Virus record (IMG/VR): IMGVR_UViG_3300022937_000126
Coordinates: 1 to 26,355 of that record
Strand: one strand, 5' to 3'
Length of the DNA stretch: 26,355 bases
DNA from: a virus
Under the pieces are notes generated by a model that was given only the letters and a program-made list of their open reading frames with translations, was not told where the DNA came from and did no database searches. This document shows positions 1 through 5,326 of the stretch, in pieces. The position numbers were made by a program, and so were the translations under genes. The number at the start of each line of letters is the position of its first letter. Within the stretch, counting starts at the first letter, position 1.

Positions 1-803
1 TTAATCTGTGAATCAATTACAACTGCTTTGTAATTCCAAAGACCTTTAGAATGTCCAAGTTCAACTAAATCGCAGACCGCCTGTTCTATTGCGGATCTTA
101 CTGCATAATTAACTGGTTCATTAACTGCCGTACCTGCTTCTACTTCAATTAGTTTAGTGCCTAGGTCTAAAAATTTAAACACATCAGCACCAGTAGAATA
201 ACTGGCAATATCTTTTTGTGTGGCAACAGAAAGAAGTACTTCTCCTGTGCTTACTGAAACAATACGCATAGACACTGTTACTGTGTCAACACGATATTGA
301 GTTTTGGCACCAATACCTAGGTATCGTGCACCAGAGCCGCCTGTGACCACATTTGAATCATAGCCTACCACGGCACCTTCTACAATTAAACCAGCAAAGA
401 GTAAAGGTTTTAATTTTTTATCTTTTTCGTCTTCATACTGTTCTCTGGTTGAACGAATCAATTGTCGTTCTTTGACTAGATTGTCTAGTCCTCCTCTTTC
501 AACAACTGTGAACCATGTGTTGTTGCCCACTTCTGACAGTGCTTGAATTACCCAAACTTCAGCACCTTGAGTTACAGCACTTGAAAGTTGTGAAAAATTT
601 TGACTTGGTTTACGTTGTCCTGTTTTGTCATTAAAACTGTAAACTGCTATTGTGATTTTTGGACCATCAAGTTCTGGTATTGCTTTGAACTGTTGTTGTA
701 AGGGTGCCACCGCAGTTTCTGGTGCTTTGAATCCATTTACACCGGCATGGCCGGCACATCCTGCCAATGCTATCAATAATAACAAAGCAAATATCTGTCT
801 CAT
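1..803 (-). CDS. csgG: CsgG-like outer-membrane curli secretion lipoprotein (3' end cut by window)
   Basis: CsgG forms the nonameric outer-membrane pore that exports curli subunits in bacteria. The ATG is at 803 and the frame stays open to base 1, giving about 267 residues. E. coli CsgG is 277 residues, so only a few residues should be missing. Residues 1-17 are a lipoprotein signal ending in the lipobox LAGC. Family hallmarks follow: the ITIAVYSFNDKTGQ strand and VVERGGLDNLVKERQLIR, close to the conserved VVER..L..LL.ERQ segment of CsgG. It starts 1 nt after the csgF stop (TAATATG), so the two are translationally coupled. No curli subunit gene (csgA/csgB) is in the window. The family call is firm. 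The role in a phage (secretion, envelope permeabilisation or host-surface change) is unknown. Confidence 0.93.
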   Translation of the reverse strand, partial: MRQIFALLLLIALAGCAGHAGVNGFKAPETAVAPLQQQFKAIPELDGPKITIAVYSFNDKTGQRKPSQNFSQLSSAVTQGAEVWVIQALSEVGNNTWFTVVERGGLDNLVKERQLIRSTREQYEDEKDKKLKPLLFAGLIVEGAVVGYDSNVVTGGSGARYLGIGAKTQYRVDTVTVSMRIVSVSTGEVLLSVATQKDIASYSTGADVFKFLDLGTKLIEVEAGTAVNEPVNYAVRSAIEQAVCDLVELGHSKGLWNYKAVVIDSQI

Positions 804-804
804 A

Positions 805-1263
805 TTAAAATCCAAAATCTCCTACCGGCACAGTAAGTGTTGTTATAGTACCATCTGCTTCTGTGATTCTAATTGATATTTCACCTAGATCTACATCTTT
901 TTCCCAATAAATGGTGGCACCTTCAATTTCAGCAGTGCCTGTGGTCTGTCCTCCAGATGAAAACATGTTGTCTACCAACTGTTTAGATAGGTTGGCATAG
1001 ATTCTTGATTCCACATTGGCAATGAATTTGTTTATTACTTCATTATTTTCATCACGTTCTGCGTCTCTGAGTTTCTTTTCTATGTCTTTACGTAATTCTT
1101 CTTTACGTTGAAATTGCAGTTGCTCTGTGGCTAACACATGATTTGAATAGCCATTTCCACTAAAACTAGGATTTGAAAATTCTTGCGTTAATTCGCTCGC
1201 CTGAATAGAGCTCATAGAAGCAACAAATGTCACAAAAATGCTGTAATATATATATTTTTTCAT
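805..1263 (-). CDS. csgF: CsgF-like curli assembly factor
   Basis: CsgF binds the extracellular side of the CsgG pore and couples secretion to nucleation of curli fibres. This 152-residue protein has a cleavable-looking signal peptide (residues 1-22, ending SIQAS). Next comes LTQEFSNPSFSGNGYSNH, which matches the N-terminal CsgF signature (FRNPNFGGNP in E. coli) that plugs into CsgG. A charged, probably coiled-coil middle (residues 50-85) replaces part of the E. coli sequence. The C-terminus is beta-rich and ends in a Phe, as in CsgF. It lies directly upstream of csgG, the reverse of the E. coli csgDEFG order only in lacking csgD and csgE. A TTAAATA box lies about 30 nt upstream of the start. 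Confidence 0.85.
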   Translation of the reverse strand: MKKYIYYSIFVTFVASMSSIQASELTQEFSNPSFSGNGYSNHVLATEQLQFQRKEELRKDIEKKLRDAERDENNEVINKFIANVESRIYANLSKQLVDNMFSSGGQTTGTAEIEGATIYWEKDVDLGEISIRITEADGTITTLTVPVGDFGF

Positions 1264-1293
1264 AATTTTAATCTAAATAAGTGTAGTTATAAC

Positions 1294-1300
1294 TATTTAA
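1294..1300 (-). promoter_or_regulatory. Late-type promoter box TTAAATA upstream of csgF
   Basis: TTAAATA on the minus strand resembles the T4 late consensus TATAAATA. It lies 30 nt before the csgF ATG, in a gene-free stretch (1264-1366) that otherwise shows only AT-rich sequence. No clear Shine-Dalgarno is visible in the predicted leader. Confidence 0.4.
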
Positions 1301-1366
1301 GTTATGAAGATTAAAGTTATGTTTATACTTTACTTGATAAGGTGTTTATTTTAGTTTTTTTTGATG

Positions 1367-1442
1367 TGGTGGAGGATAGCGGGATCGAACCGCTGACCTC
1401 CTGAATGCAAATCAGGCGCTCTCCCGGCTGAGCTAATCCCCC
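1367..1442 (-). tRNA. tRNA-Ala (anticodon TGC)
   Basis: The minus strand folds into a full cloverleaf. The acceptor stem GGGGGAT pairs with ATCCTCC (one G-U). The D arm is GCTC/GAGC, the anticodon stem CCTGA/TCAGG holds loop TTTGCAT (anticodon TGC, reads GCA codons), and the T arm is AGCGG-TTCGATC-CCGCT. The discriminator is A and CCA is encoded. It begins 4 nt after the stop of the upstream oxygenase-like gene, so it is probably cotranscribed with it. Confidence 0.95.
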
Positions 1443-1446
1443 ACAT

Positions 1447-1998
1447 TTACCCAGAAATAATTGTTTTAACATCATTAAAACTATATTCTGCTGGAATGCT
1501 CCAACTAATAGAGCTTCTTGGTAATTTACTATTGCTATTTATTAATACTTCATGTGGATATTCAGTATTAAACAGTACCGGGTCAGTTAAGCAAAATCTA
1601 TATACTTCTTTGATATCTTCTTTTTTGACAGGAAATGACCAGAAACCAGATCCTAGATCATCTATGATATCTTTGCGTTCTTTGTCAGTTAATTTTTTTA
1701 TGAACTCATAAACCACTGTTTCACTGTCATTGCAGTTCCATAACGGAATGTTTATTGTGCATTTTCTAGGATTGTCAACGTGTAACGGTAATGATTCAAC
1801 CATGTCATAAAAATTATACAGTTCTCCTAAAAATGGATATTTTTCCATTAGAAAAACCATGTATGGTTCTTTGTTTGCTGATCGTTGAAAATGCCCAAGT
1901 CCCTCTTCAATATCATCTTTGCGTCTGTGATATATCATTCGCATTTCATTGATATCACAAAAACTCTCATCTAATGTAAAAACATATTGGTTGTTCAT
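1447..1998 (-). CDS. Putative 2OG-Fe(II) oxygenase-like protein
   Basis: A protein of 183 residues without strong identity to a named family. It does show a plausible double-stranded beta-helix metal site: HVD at 73-75 (an HxD pair), His149 in NTEYPHEV, and Arg161 in PRSSISWS, which would hold 2-oxoglutarate. These sit in beta-rich segments (CTINIPLWNC at 80-89). Such proteins hydroxylate amino acids, bases or small metabolites; no substrate can be read here. A GTAAATA late-type box overlaps the stop codon of the upstream DUF2061-like gene, giving a leader of about 20 nt. Alternatively it could be a cupin-like protein without catalysis. Confidence 0.5.
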   Translation of the reverse strand: MNNQYVFTLDESFCDINEMRMIYHRRKDDIEEGLGHFQRSANKEPYMVFLMEKYPFLGELYNFYDMVESLPLHVDNPRKCTINIPLWNCNDSETVVYEFIKKLTDKERKDIIDDLGSGFWSFPVKKEDIKEVYRFCLTDPVLFNTEYPHEVLINSNSKLPRSSISWSIPAEYSFNDVKTIISG

Positions 1999-2017
1999 TT
2001 TAATATAACTCTAATAA

Positions 2018-2251
2018 TTATTTACTAAATTTACGCCAAGTAGTGTGTAAAATATAAAACCACACACCATTAATACAGGGTTCTACAAGAGCATTTAAAG
2101 CCGCAAGATTTAAAGTGGTACCAGTTATAAAATAAGTTGTGGTCATTGCTATAACAATATGACCAAATGTATAAATTAATGCCAATGTTAAAGACGACTT
2201 AGTCATTAACTTCTTAAAAGTATTGAAAATACCATTATTAAATTCACTCAT
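2018..2251 (-). CDS. Small membrane protein, DUF2061-like
   Basis: A 77-residue protein with two hydrophobic helices (about residues 21-42 and 47-68) and charged ends. The pattern KSSLTLALIYTFGHIVIA, then TTYFITGTTLNLAALN and YILHTTWRK, matches the DUF2061 pattern (Lys/Arg, helix, T..ITG, ALxxxxxEP, YxLHxxxW). DUF2061 proteins are inner-membrane proteins of unknown function, in some bacteria linked to sulfur assimilation loci. Here the gene follows a sulfotransferase-like gene. It has its own strong sigma70-like promoter, TTGACA-N17-TATAAC, whose -10 box ends 6 nt before the ATG. This suggests early expression, possibly from a leaderless mRNA. Confidence 0.7.
   Translation of the reverse strand: MSEFNNGIFNTFKKLMTKSSLTLALIYTFGHIVIAMTTTYFITGTTLNLAALNALVEPCINGVWFYILHTTWRKFSK
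2019..2025 (-). promoter_or_regulatory. Late-type promoter box GTAAATA
   Basis: GTAAATA overlaps the TAA stop of the DUF2061-like gene and would serve the oxygenase-like gene that starts at 1998. The predicted leader is roughly 15 nt. Confidence 0.4.
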
Positions 2252-2257
2252 TCTAAT

Positions 2258-2286
2258 GTTATAACAAACTTTTATCTAGTTGTCAA
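2258..2286 (-). promoter_or_regulatory. Sigma70-type (early) promoter of the DUF2061-like gene
   Basis: A consensus TTGACA (-35, 2281-2286), a 17-bp spacer and TATAAC (-10, 2258-2263). Exactly 6 nt (ATTAGA) separate the -10 from the ATG at 2251. Transcription should therefore start at or next to the start codon, with no room for a Shine-Dalgarno. Confidence 0.75.
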
Positions 2287-3035
2287 GACAAAACACTTGT
2301 GGGCTTGGTTGTGGAATAACCTAATCTTTCCAACAAACTTTTATCTAAATGCTTGTCTACTACATTAATCTGTTCTTGGGTCAAAGTTTTTATAGTATCT
2401 GAATTATAGTAATCTTGAGTTTTCTTTTTTCTTAATGATTCTGTCCAGTTTTCACTCAATGTGACATGAGCAGGAATAATCAAATGCGAATGCTTAATCA
2501 CATTCCATTTGTATATTTGACTTAAATCTTCTATGAACTGTAAACAGTTTTCTAAATCTAACAGTGTTTCATATTTTACTAGATTCCAATTTTTAATTTT
2601 TGGTTGAAGATCAATCCAATTGTTATAAAATTCATTGTACAATTTTACCAATTCAACAAGATTAATTTTTTCAAGTTTCCAAGAATTATTCATGTTTTTC
2701 TTTGTCAAAGTACTGAATTCTAATATGTGATCATGTGGAAGAGCATCTAAATCATACAGCACTTGAGGTCTACGTATTTTGATGTCTACAGGATTTCTTA
2801 AAATACTTTCAACCCATTTGTATGGATTTTTTGAAACCAAAATATGTGCGTGATTTTCTTTTTTTTGTTTTTTGTATAACTTGTAAACAAACTCAGTGTC
2901 AGGTTCATGTTTCCATGCATACTTGATCAAACTTTGATCTAGATTTAAACTTTGAAAATTGTTGATAACTAACTGGTGAGTAAAGTTAGTTCCAGTTCTT
3001 TGTAATCCAAACACAGTGAATGATTTGACCAACAT
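2283..3035 (-). CDS. Sulfotransferase-like protein
   Basis: The 250-residue protein starts MLVKSFTVFGLQRTGTNFTH. FGLQRTGTNF matches the 5'-phosphosulfate-binding P-loop of PAPS-dependent sulfotransferases. SKNPYKWVESILR (near residue 90) resembles their 3'-phosphate-binding RNPY..xxS segment. The region around VKYETLLD is also typical of the fold. The enzyme would move sulfate from PAPS to a glycan, lipid or small molecule; the acceptor is unknown. A longer reading from TTG at 3053 is possible, but ATG at 3035 fits the domain start. A TTAAATA box overlaps the ferredoxin stop codon 8 nt before the start. Confidence 0.7.
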   Translation of the reverse strand: MLVKSFTVFGLQRTGTNFTHQLVINNFQSLNLDQSLIKYAWKHEPDTEFVYKLYKKQKKENHAHILVSKNPYKWVESILRNPVDIKIRRPQVLYDLDALPHDHILEFSTLTKKNMNNSWKLEKINLVELVKLYNEFYNNWIDLQPKIKNWNLVKYETLLDLENCLQFIEDLSQIYKWNVIKHSHLIIPAHVTLSENWTESLRKKKTQDYYNSDTIKTLTQEQINVVDKHLDKSLLERLGYSTTKPTSVLS

Positions 3036-3042
3036 AACATAA

Positions 3043-3348
3043 CTATTTAACAATCCTTAAAGTCATGCCATCTAAAGCATCTGTTAATTGTATTTGGCAA
3101 CTCAACCTACTGTTTTTGTTTCTGTCTTCACTGTCTAACAATGCATCTTCATCTTCATCCATTTTAGGTAACAGATTCAAATACTGATCATCAATTTTGA
3201 CATGACAAGTGGCACAGGCACAACAGCCTCCACACATCATAAAATTGTCTGGTGAAATTTCTTTTTTGATCACTGAAGCCAACGTTTCATATGATTGTGC
3301 TTCAATTACATGTTCTTTGTCGTCTCTGTCAATTACTGTTAGTTTCAT
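3043..3348 (-). CDS. 2Fe-2S ferredoxin, ISC/adrenodoxin type
   Basis: This 101-residue ferredoxin has Cys39-x5-Cys45-x2-Cys48 in MCGGCCACATCHV, and Cys84 in RLSCQIQL. That spacing and the H-V after the third cysteine are typical of bacterial ISC/adrenodoxin-type ferredoxins, not of the plant-type PetF usually carried by cyanophages. Cys42 and Cys43 are extra cysteines beside the cluster loop. It would donate electrons to an oxygenase, reductase or Fe-S assembly step; two oxygenase-like genes and a CDGSH-like gene are in the window. It has a near-consensus sigma70 promoter 6 nt upstream of the ATG, so early expression is likely. Confidence 0.9.
   Translation of the reverse strand: MKLTVIDRDDKEHVIEAQSYETLASVIKKEISPDNFMMCGGCCACATCHVKIDDQYLNLLPKMDEDEDALLDSEDRNKNSRLSCQIQLTDALDGMTLRIVK
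3044..3050 (-). promoter_or_regulatory. Late-type promoter box TTAAATA
   Basis: TTAAATA overlaps the TAG stop of the ferredoxin gene and lies 8 nt before the sulfotransferase-like ATG at 3035. Confidence 0.4.
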
Positions 3349-3354
3349 AATGTT

Positions 3355-3383
3355 AATGTAAACTATAAATGTGATCTTGTCAA
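3355..3383 (-). promoter_or_regulatory. Sigma70-type (early) promoter of the ferredoxin gene
   Basis: A perfect TTGACA (3378-3383), a 17-bp spacer and TACATT (3355-3360), followed by exactly 6 nt (AACATT) and the ATG at 3348. The layout matches the DUF2061-like and dexA promoters, again predicting a leaderless or near-leaderless mRNA. Confidence 0.7.
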
Positions 3384-3391
3384 CTGTTTTC

Positions 3392-3467
3392 TGGCTCCTC
3401 GGGCAGGACTCGAACCTGCGACCAATTGATTAACAGTCAACTGCTCTACCAACTGAGCTACCGAGGA
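3392..3467 (-). tRNA. tRNA-Asn (anticodon GTT)
   Basis: The acceptor stem TCCTCGG pairs fully with CCGAGGA. The D arm is GCTC/GAGC, the anticodon loop CTGTTAA gives anticodon GTT, and the T arm is GCAGG-TTCGAGT-CCTGC. The discriminator is G with an encoded CCA. It lies 13 nt downstream of tRNA-Thr and is probably processed from the same transcript. Confidence 0.96.
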
Positions 3468-3480
3468 ATATGCTCTAGAA

Positions 3481-3556
3481 TGGTGCCGGCAGAGAGATTC
3501 GAACTCCCGACCTGACGATTACAAATCGCCTGCTCTACCAACTGAGCTACGCCGGC
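3481..3556 (-). tRNA. tRNA-Thr (anticodon TGT)
   Basis: The acceptor GCCGGCG pairs with TGCCGGC (terminal G-U). The anticodon stem GGCGA/TCGTC carries loop TTTGTAA with anticodon TGT, reading ACA codons, which are frequent in this AT-rich genome. The T arm is GGGAG-TTCGAAT-CTCTC (C-G pairs plus one wobble). Discriminator A and CCA are encoded. Confidence 0.95.
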
Positions 3557-3565
3557 ATTAAAGTT

Positions 3566-3594
3566 ATACTACTATAACTATTCAGTTTTGTCAA
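3566..3594 (-). promoter_or_regulatory. Probable sigma70-type promoter of the tRNA pair
   Basis: A perfect TTGACA (3589-3594) lies inside the last codons of the upstream gene. A 17-bp spacer leads to TAGTAT (3566-3571), with an overlapping TATAAC three bases further on. The first tRNA begins about 9 nt downstream of the -10. The -35 is clear; the exact -10 is uncertain. Confidence 0.5.
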
Positions 3595-3868
3595 CTGAAT
3601 CCTGTTCAGATTCTTTGTTGACTGTCATTGATGATTCCATGTAATCTGCAACCACTGATATATTTTCTTTTGCTTTGGTAATTTTTGATGCTACCCAACC
3701 TTCAAGGTTGTCGCCTTTTTTAATCATTTCAATTAATTTGATAGCATCTTTGGCAATGTGATATAACTGACCTCTAGCCATTGATGCCTCGTGATCATGC
3801 TGACCATAGTCACGATCTAATTCATAATGATTTTGTGTTGCTTGTTTCCATTTTCTAATATCGTCCAT
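3578..3868 (-). CDS. Conserved T4-like phage protein, probably virion-associated
   Basis: A 96-residue helical protein. The core EASMARGQLYHIAKDAIKLI and GDNLEGWVASKITKAKENIS matches a short module I recall from many marine T4-like phage proteins (EASMARAELY..AKYA..L..M...LEGWVQ.KI.KA...I). Its function is not established. Unlike most neighbours, its N-terminus (MDDIRKWKQ) lacks the capsid-targeting-like motif. The ATG overlaps the stop of the upstream gene (TAATG), and it closes the putative internal-protein block just before the tRNA pair. The C-terminal 20 residues are acidic and Ser-rich. Confidence 0.65.
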   Translation of the reverse strand: MDDIRKWKQATQNHYELDRDYGQHDHEASMARGQLYHIAKDAIKLIEMIKKGDNLEGWVASKITKAKENISVVADYMESSMTVNKESEQDSVDKTE

Positions 3869-4050
3869 TATGCTTTCTCCTTGGCTTGTTTTGTTATAGT
3901 TGCAAAATATGCCTGCTCACCTCTCTCTGCTCCATATTGATCAATGAAATTCTGTTTCATGTCTGTCTTATCATATTTTTTCTTAAGAGATTCACGTTTG
4001 TTGTATTCTGCTTTGGTAAGTTTTCGTTCAGTGATATCTTGAATTAACAT
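3868..4050 (-). CDS. Small hypothetical protein with capsid-targeting-like N-terminus
   Basis: A 60-residue basic protein. It starts MLIQDITERK, fitting the shared N-terminal pattern of this block, with a possible T4-type prohead-protease site I-T-E at 6-8. The rest (YDKTDMKQNFIDQYGAERGE, then YFATITKQAKEK) resembles a small conserved domain found in cyanophage-like proteins, where KYDKSGMK..QYG...G..VYFATI.. recurs. It has a perfect TATAAATA late promoter box ending 5 nt before the ATG. That box overlaps the TAG stop of the upstream gene. Confidence 0.7.
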   Translation of the reverse strand: MLIQDITERKLTKAEYNKRESLKKKYDKTDMKQNFIDQYGAERGEQAYFATITKQAKEKA

Positions 4051-4054
4051 AGTA

Positions 4055-4315
4055 CTATTTATAGATGTCTTTTACTTTTTTAGTATATGCTAGAGTGTCA
4101 CCACTGTGTCCCATTTTGTAAGGTTTCATTTTGAGTTTTTTACCGTGAAATATATGACCCATTGGATCTATAGCACGTCTGGCTGTGGCATGATGTGCCG
4201 CACCTTTTTGCCCTGTGAAAAGTGGCATGGCAATTGAAGCCATCACACCTGATGTTGTTGCACCAGCAGTTGCGTCTTCATTAATTTCTATATTAAATAT
4301 TTCAGCTATTAACAT
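4055..4315 (-). CDS. Hypothetical protein with capsid-targeting-like N-terminus
   Basis: An 86-residue protein starting MLIAEIFNIEINEDATAG. Residues 1-13 are amphipathic and end in I-N-E, a possible prohead-protease site. After it come a small-residue stretch (ATAGATTSGVMASIAMP, residues 15-31) and a basic, His-rich second half (GQKGAAHHATARRAI, HGKKLKMKPYK). This suits nucleic acid or membrane contact. I do not recognise the family. It has a GATAAATA late box with a leader that contains AAGGA 7 nt before the ATG, one of the few late genes here with a normal leader. Confidence 0.6.
   Translation of the reverse strand: MLIAEIFNIEINEDATAGATTSGVMASIAMPLFTGQKGAAHHATARRAIDPMGHIFHGKKLKMKPYKMGHSGDTLAYTKKVKDIYK
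4056..4063 (-). promoter_or_regulatory. Consensus T4-type late promoter TATAAATA
   Basis: A perfect TATAAATA, followed by GTACT and then the ATG at 4050. The box contains the TAG stop codon of the gene upstream. The 5-nt gap puts the expected +1 at the A of ATG. Confidence 0.8.
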
Positions 4316-4334
4316 AATGTATTCCTTACTAAAG

Positions 4335-4342
4335 TATTTATC
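4335..4342 (-). promoter_or_regulatory. Late-type promoter GATAAATA
   Basis: GATAAATACTTT lies 19 nt before the ATG at 4315. Unlike most late boxes here, it leaves room for a leader with the Shine-Dalgarno AAGGA. It falls in the 52-bp gap between genes. Confidence 0.65.
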
Positions 4343-4367
4343 TTATGTTTTTAATTTGAGTGTTTAA

Positions 4368-4685
4368 TTAAACTGAAATTTCTTTGTCTTTGTTGGTTTG
4401 AATTTGTTTTTCTAGTTCTTTTTTCTTTTTTTCGTTTTCAATGTCTTGCATCATTTTAAGTAATTTTTCACCAACAGATTTAAATTCTTGATACTTTGGG
4501 TCATTTAACACTTTGTCACTTAAAAACTTGTCCATAAAATCAAAATTCTGTGGTATTTCATTTGGCCATGCTTTGGTAGGAAAAGCACCTAAAGCCAATG
4601 CACCTGCACCTGCCACAGCAGATTTGCCCATGGCTTTCATAAAATTTCTTCTGTTATTCTCTGTTGTGATTTCACTTATTCTCAT
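4368..4685 (-). CDS. Small protein with capsid-targeting-like N-terminus followed by a Tat-like signal
   Basis: A 105-residue protein. Residues 1-9 (MRISEITTE) fit the N-terminal motif of the block. Directly after come NNRRNFMKAMGKS (residues 10-22), matching the twin-arginine motif (S/T)RRxFLK, and a hydrophobic Ala/Gly/Leu stretch (23-35). A possible signal-peptidase site (TKA, residue 39) follows. The remainder is a charged helix, Lys/Glu-rich towards the end. If the first nine residues are removed in the prohead, a Tat-like signal would lie at the new N-terminus. The hydrophobic stretch could instead be a membrane anchor. It overlaps the SOD-like gene upstream (ATGA). Confidence 0.65.
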   Translation of the reverse strand: MRISEITTENNRRNFMKAMGKSAVAGAGALALGAFPTKAWPNEIPQNFDFMDKFLSDKVLNDPKYQEFKSVGEKLLKMMQDIENEKKKKELEKQIQTNKDKEISV

Positions 4686-5326
4686 GCTTCTAATCTTCTG
4701 TTTAGTTTGTTCCAGTCTATCAATTTTAGCACTGCTGTAACATATTTAGCCTTGGCATCTTTGGCTGGTGTGTAGTCTGTGAAACTGTGTTCCCACATGT
4801 CTATTGGCATGAACACATCTGATCTGAAACTTTGATTTGGTGTGGTTTTGATTGTGCCTGTTTTGGTCAAGTATACCCAACCTGAGCCTTGTATGGTCAT
4901 GGCCGCTTCTACCAACTTGTCTGCTAACCCTTTTAGATCTCCGTAATTGGCAAACACTGTTTGTTTGATTGGACCATCTATTGTGCTTGATTCTTTGGCT
5001 GGTTTAAATTGTTGCCACCAAAGATTGTGCAACTTGGCACCACCATAATTAAAATCTGCATCACCTTCTTTGTTGTTGTATCTGGTCACATAACCTCTGC
5101 TTAATACATCATAGTGATAATCTACATTTTGTTTTGACAACACTGGTTGTAGTGCATCTAGGTTGTAAGGTAATTTTTCTAATTCCAATTGTTCTTCTTT
5201 GGCTTCTTTCATCATAGACATCATTGCTTCACGTCTGTTCTTTGCCAACTCTTGTTCCAAAGACATCACTGACTGTGCGGATGTTTCGCCTATGCCTGCT
5301 AATTTTTTTAGATAGTCAAGATCCAT
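4682..5326 (-). CDS. Fe/Mn superoxide dismutase-like protein with N-terminal extension
   Basis: Residues 52-214 align well with Fe/Mn SODs, which convert superoxide to oxygen and peroxide. LPYNLDALQP matches the family start. YHYDVLSRGYV holds the first metal His (71), GGAKLHNLWWQQF the second (His100), and PIDMWEHSF the DxWEH motif (Asp176, His180). GSGWVYL and LIDWNKLNRRLE also match. All four metal ligands are thus present. The segment between the first two ligands is shorter than in E. coli SodB, and the usual HH after the first ligand is replaced. Residues 1-51 are an added, coiled-coil-like extension starting MDLDYLKKLAGIGE, with a possible prohead-protease site I-G-E at 12-14. Catalysis is not proven. 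Confidence 0.8.
   Translation of the reverse strand: MDLDYLKKLAGIGETSAQSVMSLEQELAKNRREAMMSMMKEAKEEQLELEKLPYNLDALQPVLSKQNVDYHYDVLSRGYVTRYNNKEGDADFNYGGAKLHNLWWQQFKPAKESSTIDGPIKQTVFANYGDLKGLADKLVEAAMTIQGSGWVYLTKTGTIKTTPNQSFRSDVFMPIDMWEHSFTDYTPAKDAKAKYVTAVLKLIDWNKLNRRLEA

Noticed and set aside
1301-1366. Terminator downstream of tRNA-Ala
   Set aside because: There is a run of A on the minus strand rather than T, and no stable hairpin is seen.
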